A DNA stretch of 10,785 nt, taken from Candidatus Dojkabacteria bacterium. GTDB lineage: Bacteria; Patescibacteriota; Dojkabacteria; SC72. This document shows positions 6,314 through 10,785 of the stretch, piece after piece; the first letter of the stretch is position 1, and each line of letters starts with the position of its first letter. Made by a program: the position numbers and the translations under genes. The DNA lies in contig WOZL01000095.1 in the NCBI GenBank assembly GCA_011620305.1, forward strand, positions 1 through 10,785, read 5' to 3'. The notes under the pieces were generated by a model. That model did no database searches, was not told the origin of the DNA, and saw only the letters and a program-made list of their open reading frames with translations.

Positions 6314-7147
6314 ATGAGTAACATATTAGATGCAATACGTATTTTTTTGGTAAATTTACATCCTTTATGGGTATATCTGTTTCTATCTATAGCAGGGCTC
6401 TTTGTATATTGGAGAGGTTGTACAGAAACAAGAAAAGATAGGTCCTCCATTTTTGATACCTTTATTATCTCTATAGTTCTTGGATTATTAATGGGTAGGG
6501 TTTCTTTCTTAAGTATAAACTGGTCAGAGTATGGTAGATACGCATGGTATTTTCTTCCATATGAGAGATATGGAAATACTATATATATGTTTAGATTGCT
6601 ACCTTGGAGACTATTTAGAATCTGGGATGGTGGTCTAACAATATTTGTAGCTATGGTTAGCTTTATTCTAATACTAACACTTTTAGTGCTTTTCTCAAGG
6701 AAATGGAAATGGTATCAACTCTTTTTTCCAATATATTTTTCTATGACCTCGATGCTTGGTCTATCATTTATCTATCTAGGTGTGATAGAGAGCTACAACG
6801 CTTGGATTATCCGTGGACTACTACTAGTATTCTTACCTTTAATATTCTGGGGTATATCAAAAATTTTACTTTCGGTAATAAAGAATGGTGTTAAAAGAAG
6901 AAAATTTTTGATATATATCGGAGTTTTAATAGTTACACTCTCAACTGTATATATTTCATACGAATATCTGTCTGACTCAGTATCAACATTTGAGTTGGTT
7001 TCTGTAATTCTCTTGCTTCTTTGGACAGCAGTTATGGATATCTACACCTTTATCGAGATTAACAAGCCGAATGTAGAAATTGAGAAAGTATCAAGTGTAC
7101 GGGCAGTAGATATAGAAATTAACCAACCAATTAGGATTAAAAAATGA
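6314..7147 (+). CDS. Polytopic membrane protein resembling Lgt but lacking its catalytic motifs
   Basis: About six to seven hydrophobic helices over 277 residues. The first half follows the layout of prolipoprotein diacylglyceryl transferase (Lgt): an N-terminal helix starting near HPLWVY, an Asp-bearing second helix, LGLLMGRVSFL at 56-66 (family G..gaRl.yv), and LFRIWDGGLTI at 100-110 (family iWeGGlsfhG). The Lgt histidine after the GGL motif is replaced (GGLTIFVA), and the RxGNFxNxE signature of the following helix is absent. A lipoprotein-modifying activity is therefore doubtful. It may be a divergent or catalytically dead Lgt relative, or an unrelated membrane protein that shares one motif. 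Its TGA stop overlaps the rluD start (ATGA), so it is co-translated with a pseudouridine synthase and then an LCP-like envelope protein. Confidence 0.6.
   Translation: MSNILDAIRIFLVNLHPLWVYLFLSIAGLFVYWRGCTETRKDRSSIFDTFIISIVLGLLMGRVSFLSINWSEYGRYAWYFLPYERYGNTIYMFRLLPWRLFRIWDGGLTIFVAMVSFILILTLLVLFSRKWKWYQLFFPIYFSMTSMLGLSFIYLGVIESYNAWIIRGLLLVFLPLIFWGISKILLSVIKNGVKRRKFLIYIGVLIVTLSTVYISYEYLSDSVSTFELVSVILLLLWTAVMDIYTFIEINKPNVEIEKVSSVRAVDIEINQPIRIKK
7133..7136 (+). promoter_or_regulatory. Weak Shine-Dalgarno sequence of rluD
   Basis: AGGA seven bases before the rluD ATG at 7144, within the last codons of the Lgt-like gene. Together with the ATGA overlap it supports the chosen start and translational coupling. 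Confidence 0.45.
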
Positions 7148-8118
7148 AGGTTACAGTAGATTCCACAGATCAAGGTGAGAGAGTAGACAAATTTGTTGAG
7201 CTCAAGCTCAAAGATATGGGCTTTAAACAGGTCACTAGAAGTATGATAAAGGATGATATTGCTCAGGGAGTAGATGTAAACGGTACTGAAGCCAATCCAT
7301 CATATAGGTTGAAAGTAGGGGATATCTTAGAGATTAATAGAGGGTATTGGGATGAATTCTTTGAGAGTAAAGATTTTAGTGAAGAGATAATGCCAGAGAA
7401 AGGAGATTTAAATATCCTTTTTGAAGATAACGACCTAATTGTACTCTTTAAACCTAAAGGTTTAGTTGTACATCCAGGAGTAGGGAATAGGGATGGAACA
7501 TTAGCTAACTATCTCAAATACTATCTACAATCTAAGGGGGAATTTGATAACAGTATGGATAGGGCAGGGATAGTTCATAGATTAGATAAGGGTGTGTCTG
7601 GATTGATGGTTGTGGCTAAAAATAAGGTGGTACAGGAGAAACTTAAAAAACAATTTGCTGAAAGAGAAGTAGAGAAAATATATATGGCAGATGTAGAGAA
7701 ATTTAAATCTTCAGAGCTCTCTTTAATAGAACCTAAGGAAATAGACAAAGCCATTGAGCAAATAGAGGAAGGCGATATAAATTATGATAATTGGTTTGAG
7801 GCAAAAGGATTTGTAGGGAGGGATAAGAGAGATAGGTATAAAATGGTTTTTAAGTTGTATGAATTTGGGGGTTCTAAACCAGCTAAAAGCTATATTCTTC
7901 CTCTGAAAGATGACAAATTGCTAATTAGAATTGTAACAGGGCGTATGCATCAGATTAGAGCAACTTTAAAATATTACGGTTACTATATCAAAGGAGATAC
8001 ACTATATAATCCTAATACAAGAGGAAATAACTCAGATGAGATTATGTTAGAATCTATCTATCTTTCATTTAAACATCCAGTAACAGAAGAGAAGATATCA
8101 TTTGTAAATATAGATTGA
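7144..8118 (+). CDS. RluD-family 23S rRNA pseudouridine synthase
   Basis: Isomerises uridine to pseudouridine in RNA, most likely large-subunit rRNA. An N-terminal S4 RNA-binding domain (about 10-66: GERVDKFVE, RSMIKDDI, VNG, YRLKVGD) is followed by the RluA/RluD catalytic domain. That domain shows LFKPKGLVVHPG (101-112), the catalytic HRLDKGVSG with Asp148, and TGRMHQIRATL (265-275). Between the MADVEKF strand (181-187) and the VGRDKRDRYKM segment (224-234) lie about 35 residues, more than usual in the family, so this enzyme carries an acidic insertion at about 189-222. The stop is TGA. Target position (RluD- or RluC/RluA-like) cannot be assigned, so no symbol is given. The next gene begins four bases downstream. 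Confidence 0.93.
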   Translation: MKVTVDSTDQGERVDKFVELKLKDMGFKQVTRSMIKDDIAQGVDVNGTEANPSYRLKVGDILEINRGYWDEFFESKDFSEEIMPEKGDLNILFEDNDLIVLFKPKGLVVHPGVGNRDGTLANYLKYYLQSKGEFDNSMDRAGIVHRLDKGVSGLMVVAKNKVVQEKLKKQFAEREVEKIYMADVEKFKSSELSLIEPKEIDKAIEQIEEGDINYDNWFEAKGFVGRDKRDRYKMVFKLYEFGGSKPAKSYILPLKDDKLLIRIVTGRMHQIRATLKYYGYYIKGDTLYNPNTRGNNSDEIMLESIYLSFKHPVTEEKISFVNID

Positions 8119-8122
8119 AGTA

Positions 8123-9169
8123 ATGACTGCCCGAAGAAGAAAAAGGAATAAAAATAGTAAGAAGGTTAATATACCTGTTAAAAAGTATCTGCCATATATA
8201 TTAATCTTTTTAGTAGTAGGTTTTCTAATCTATAGAGTTGTTCTCCTTCTAAGCTTTAAAGTGGATTCAACACAGATACCTAAAGAGAACCTTTCTACTG
8301 ATTCTTCAATGGTTAACACACTGTTTGTTTTCGAACAGGAGGAAAAGATTGTATATATGGAGTCTATTACATATAGTAATAGCCAAGAAAATATACTTAG
8401 AATCCCTATACCCACAGATATATATGTTACAGAAGATGAAGTAGATAGCTACCCCATATCTTCTATGAGGGCAGTAGGGGAGTTTCTAGATTACAATTAC
8501 GGTAGAAATTATACAATTGAATATATGAGCAACTTACTAGGTCTTAAGTATGATAACTATGTTTGGATAGTTGATAGCGGTAATAATACGGATGAATTCC
8601 TCTCAGAACTTTCGGTATGGAGCATACTGTTTAATCTCCAATTTAGTCATAATCTTAGAGATAATGTGTATTCTAATCTCCCTATCCTAAATCTAATCAA
8701 AGAGGTTAATTTTATCAATCAGTCCCTTTCTTCCTTTAAATCTGAGCAGATGAATATTGTTGAGTGTTGTGTTGAGGAAGTGACACTCTCCTCTGATAGG
8801 GTAAGAAGACAATTTAACACTGCTAATTTTGATAAAGAACTCTCCAAATACATTAGTAATTTAGTAAGTAGAGAGGTAGAAAGGGAGAGAGTTAATGTAG
8901 AGGTGTATAATGGTAGTAATATTACAGGGCTAGCTAGTAAGTATGCGAGAATAGTGAGACATACAGGGGCTAGAATACTCAGATATGATAATGCTCCTCA
9001 TTTGTATGAAGAGACTGTTATATATGTTCCAGAGCCAGGAAGTTATCAGAATTCATTGACACTAATTCGAGATGTGGTAGGTAATAATGTGAAGGTAAGA
9101 AATGAAAGACCTCCGTTTGTGACAACAGGTGATATTGTTTTAGTTTTAGGTGAGGATATATCGAATTAG
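8123..9169 (+). CDS. Membrane-anchored LCP-like protein with LytR C-terminal domain
   Basis: Probable envelope protein. A very basic N-terminus (MTARRRKRNK, then KK) precedes one membrane helix at about 22-44, so the rest faces outward. Residues about 60-200 look like a degraded LytR-CpsA-Psr (LCP) domain: ENILRIPIPTDIYV at 89-102 fits the family 'SIPRDtyV' strand, and YTIEYMSNLLGLKYDNYVWIVD (130-151) fits the 'v.tVs.llGi.iDhYv.vd' segment. The C-terminal 256-344 is a clear LytR_C domain: VNVEVYNGSNITGLA, TVIYVP, then GDIVLVLG. The arginine of SIPRD, needed by active LCP phosphotransferases, is Thr98 here, and the pyrophosphate-binding pattern is not recognisable, so a catalytic role in attaching glycopolymers to the wall is doubtful. 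Last gene of the operon begun at 6314. Confidence 0.75.
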   Translation: MTARRRKRNKNSKKVNIPVKKYLPYILIFLVVGFLIYRVVLLLSFKVDSTQIPKENLSTDSSMVNTLFVFEQEEKIVYMESITYSNSQENILRIPIPTDIYVTEDEVDSYPISSMRAVGEFLDYNYGRNYTIEYMSNLLGLKYDNYVWIVDSGNNTDEFLSELSVWSILFNLQFSHNLRDNVYSNLPILNLIKEVNFINQSLSSFKSEQMNIVECCVEEVTLSSDRVRRQFNTANFDKELSKYISNLVSREVERERVNVEVYNGSNITGLASKYARIVRHTGARILRYDNAPHLYEETVIYVPEPGSYQNSLTLIRDVVGNNVKVRNERPPFVTTGDIVLVLGEDISN

Positions 9170-9193
9170 TTTTTATTTAAGTAAAATATTTTG

Positions 9194-9199
9194 TAGAAT
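9194..9199 (+). promoter_or_regulatory. Candidate -10 element of the TraG/VirD4-like ATPase gene
   Basis: TAGAAT, directly preceded by TG, ends 9 bases before the ATG at 9209; the start point would be near 9206, leaving about three leader bases. No good -35 and no Shine-Dalgarno sequence are seen in the 39-base gap. No hairpin that could terminate the upstream operon is visible either. Confidence 0.45.
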
Positions 9200-9208
9200 A
9201 TACATATT

Positions 9209-10785
9209 ATGGTCATAGCTATCTTTACACTTTTAATATTTTCTCTTGGTTTTATTACCTTTACTTTTGTCGTCAGTAGTAAACTAAGTAAAGATCAAGA
9301 AGAGGAGATTTCTGAGGAAATCCGAAACCCTCTAGTTATGCAGGTGCTTGTTCCAAGGGAGAATGATAAGACTCCATTAGCAGCAGAACAGATGTTCGCG
9401 TCTTTGCATGGTTTGTTAGGTGAAAACAAACGATGTGAGGATGTAGTAGGATTTGAAATAGTGTCTACAGGAGAGCGAGGGATAAGGTTCTACGTTATAT
9501 CTCCAAAGCACTTAGCAAAGTTTGTAGAGGGTCAGATATATGCTCAGTATCCAAATGCAGACATTAAATATGTTAAGGACTATACCTTACATAAAAGTTC
9601 TAACGGGTCATATATAACTACAGGTGAGATAGAGTTTGTAAAAGACTACATCTTCCCAATTAAGACCTTTAGAGATTTTGAAGTAGATCCTTTAGCCGCT
9701 ATTACAGGTGCGGTATCAGATTTAAAACCTGGAGAGAGTGCTTGGATTCAGGTATTGATAAGGCCAGTTGCTAATTTCTGGCAAGAGGAGTCAAAAAAAT
9801 ATATTACTGCAATTAGAGAGGGTAAGGATTTAGATAGTAATTTCTTTAAGAATTTAGCTAAAGTCTTCTTAGCTATCGGTAAATCTTTTTCTAGTAGTAG
9901 TGAAGACTCTGGTACTAAAAAGGAAATTGTTAGATTAGCACCTGGTCAGGAGGAAGAGCTTTCTCAGATTGAGAACAAGATGCTAAAAGTAGGATTTGAG
10001 TTTGTAGTAAGAGTAGTAACTAAGGCTGAAAATCAGATTAGGTCTGAACAGATATTGAGAGATTCAGTTGCTAGTTTTAAGCAGTTTACTACTGCACATC
10101 TAAATAGTTTTTCATACTCTGCAGAGGAAAGAGATGCTAAAGAGATATATACGGATTTTGTTAAGAGGAAATTGCCTGAAGAGACTGTAGATATTATGAA
10201 TATTGAAGAATTAGCATCTGTATTTCATCTTCCTAACATATCTGTAGAAACACCCAATATTGCTTGGAGTAGGTCAAAGAAATTAGAGCCACCTATGAAT
10301 TTACCTGTAGAGAATGATTACGGTGTATCTGTGTTTGCCGAAACAGATTATAGAGAGCATAAGATTAATTTTGGTATAAAGCCTGAGGATAGAAGGAGGC
10401 ATTTCTATCTCCTTGGTAAAACTGGTGTTGGTAAATCAACTGTATTTAAGAACATGTTTATTGCCGATATTTTAAGAGGAGAGGGTGCTTGTTTTGTAGA
10501 TCCTCATGGTGAGGCAGTTGAAGAGCTTTTAGATTTCATACCTCCAGAGCGTATAGATGATGTAGTATATTTTGATCCTACTGATATTGAGAATCCTGTT
10601 GGTTTTAATATGTTGGAGTTGAGAGATAAATCTCAGAGGGATTTAATAGCCGATGGAGTGGTAGAGGTGTTTAAGAAGCAGTTTGGTGATTCTTGGGGCC
10701 CAAGACTCCAGTATATACTTACAAATGCTGTAGCAACTCTTTTAGAGGCTCAGAATACTACACTATTGGCAGTGATTAGAATACT
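9209..10785 (+). CDS. Membrane-anchored VirD4/TraG/HerA-like ATPase (3' end outside window)
   Basis: Open from the ATG at 9209 to the window edge, 525 codons visible and no stop. Residues 2-22 form a membrane anchor. Residues about 40-360 are a poorly characterised mixed alpha/beta region with a Ser-rich break at 226-235. The P-loop domain then begins: HFYLLGKTGVGKST with Walker A at 403-411, CFVDPHGEAVEELL at 428-441, VVYFDPTD (452-459), NPVGFNML, and DSWGPRLQYIL (494-504). This order is typical of proteins annotated as type IV secretory system conjugative DNA-transfer (VirD4/TraG/TraD) or HerA-like ATPases, which are common in CPR genomes. Walker B and the C-terminus lie outside the window. 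Whether it moves DNA, proteins or pili cannot be told; no relaxase, VirB4 or pilin gene is present here. The start is set by the membrane helix. Confidence 0.85.
   Translation, partial: MVIAIFTLLIFSLGFITFTFVVSSKLSKDQEEEISEEIRNPLVMQVLVPRENDKTPLAAEQMFASLHGLLGENKRCEDVVGFEIVSTGERGIRFYVISPKHLAKFVEGQIYAQYPNADIKYVKDYTLHKSSNGSYITTGEIEFVKDYIFPIKTFRDFEVDPLAAITGAVSDLKPGESAWIQVLIRPVANFWQEESKKYITAIREGKDLDSNFFKNLAKVFLAIGKSFSSSSEDSGTKKEIVRLAPGQEEELSQIENKMLKVGFEFVVRVVTKAENQIRSEQILRDSVASFKQFTTAHLNSFSYSAEERDAKEIYTDFVKRKLPEETVDIMNIEELASVFHLPNISVETPNIAWSRSKKLEPPMNLPVENDYGVSVFAETDYREHKINFGIKPEDRRRHFYLLGKTGVGKSTVFKNMFIADILRGEGACFVDPHGEAVEELLDFIPPERIDDVVYFDPTDIENPVGFNMLELRDKSQRDLIADGVVEVFKKQFGDSWGPRLQYILTNAVATLLEAQNTTLLAVIRI

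Noticed and set aside
6703..6894. Plus-strand open frame overlapping the Lgt-like gene
   Set aside because: Out-of-frame shadow within a membrane protein gene; no initiation signal of its own.
1..10785. CRISPR arrays, insertion sequences, toxin-antitoxin pairs, or a recoded UGA
   Set aside because: No regularly spaced direct repeats, transposase, terminal repeats or small paired genes were seen. TGA ends the Lgt-like and RluD genes normally and no frame requires it as sense.

Overview
This is an AT-rich bacterial chromosome segment with compact genes that mostly overlap or sit a few bases apart. It carries housekeeping genes and several thin or degenerate membrane and enzyme homologues. Gene content, low GC, the rpmE-prfA-prmC cluster, frequent AGA/AGG/ATA codons and the near absence of leaders suggest a Candidate Phyla Radiation (Patescibacteria) genome, perhaps Dojkabacteria- or Microgenomates-like. 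That placement is an inference from style; no 16S rRNA is present. TGA ends two intact genes and no ORF needs TGA read as sense, so the UGA=Gly code of Gracilibacteria and Absconditabacteria is unlikely.

Layout. (1) 1-951, + strand: 3' part of an HtrA/Deg serine protease with one PDZ domain. (2) 3220-948, - strand: rpmE (ribosomal protein L31), prfA (release factor RF1), prmC (RF glutamine methyltransferase). RF1 and the enzyme that methylates its GGQ glutamine are joined by a TAATG overlap. The prmC and HtrA stop codons share the palindrome TTAA, so no terminator can sit between these converging genes. (3) 3221-3351: divergent promoter region with two tandem mini-palindromes. (4) 3352-5330, + strand: a metallo-beta-lactamase-fold protein that has lost its metal ligands, then a complete DnaB replicative helicase. 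(5) 5386-5469: tRNA-Leu(CAA). (6) 5496-6296: membrane protein with a double zinc ribbon and a charged tail. (7) 6314-9169: operon of an Lgt-like membrane protein without the catalytic motifs, an RluD-type pseudouridine synthase, and a membrane-anchored LCP-like protein with a LytR C-terminal domain. (8) 9209 to the window end: 5' part of a membrane-anchored VirD4/TraG/HerA-like ATPase that stays open at the edge.

The strongest non-genic signal is promoter placement. At five protein genes (rpmE, prfA, dnaB, the Lgt-like gene, the ATPase) and at tRNA-Leu, a -10 hexamer ends only 5-10 bases before the start codon or mature RNA end, so transcription should begin at or within a few bases of the gene. 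Clear Shine-Dalgarno sequences appear only at operon-internal genes (prmC, weakly rluD). This points to leaderless initiation for operon-first genes and ribosome-binding-site initiation inside operons. No CRISPR array, insertion sequence, prophage or obvious defence system was seen.
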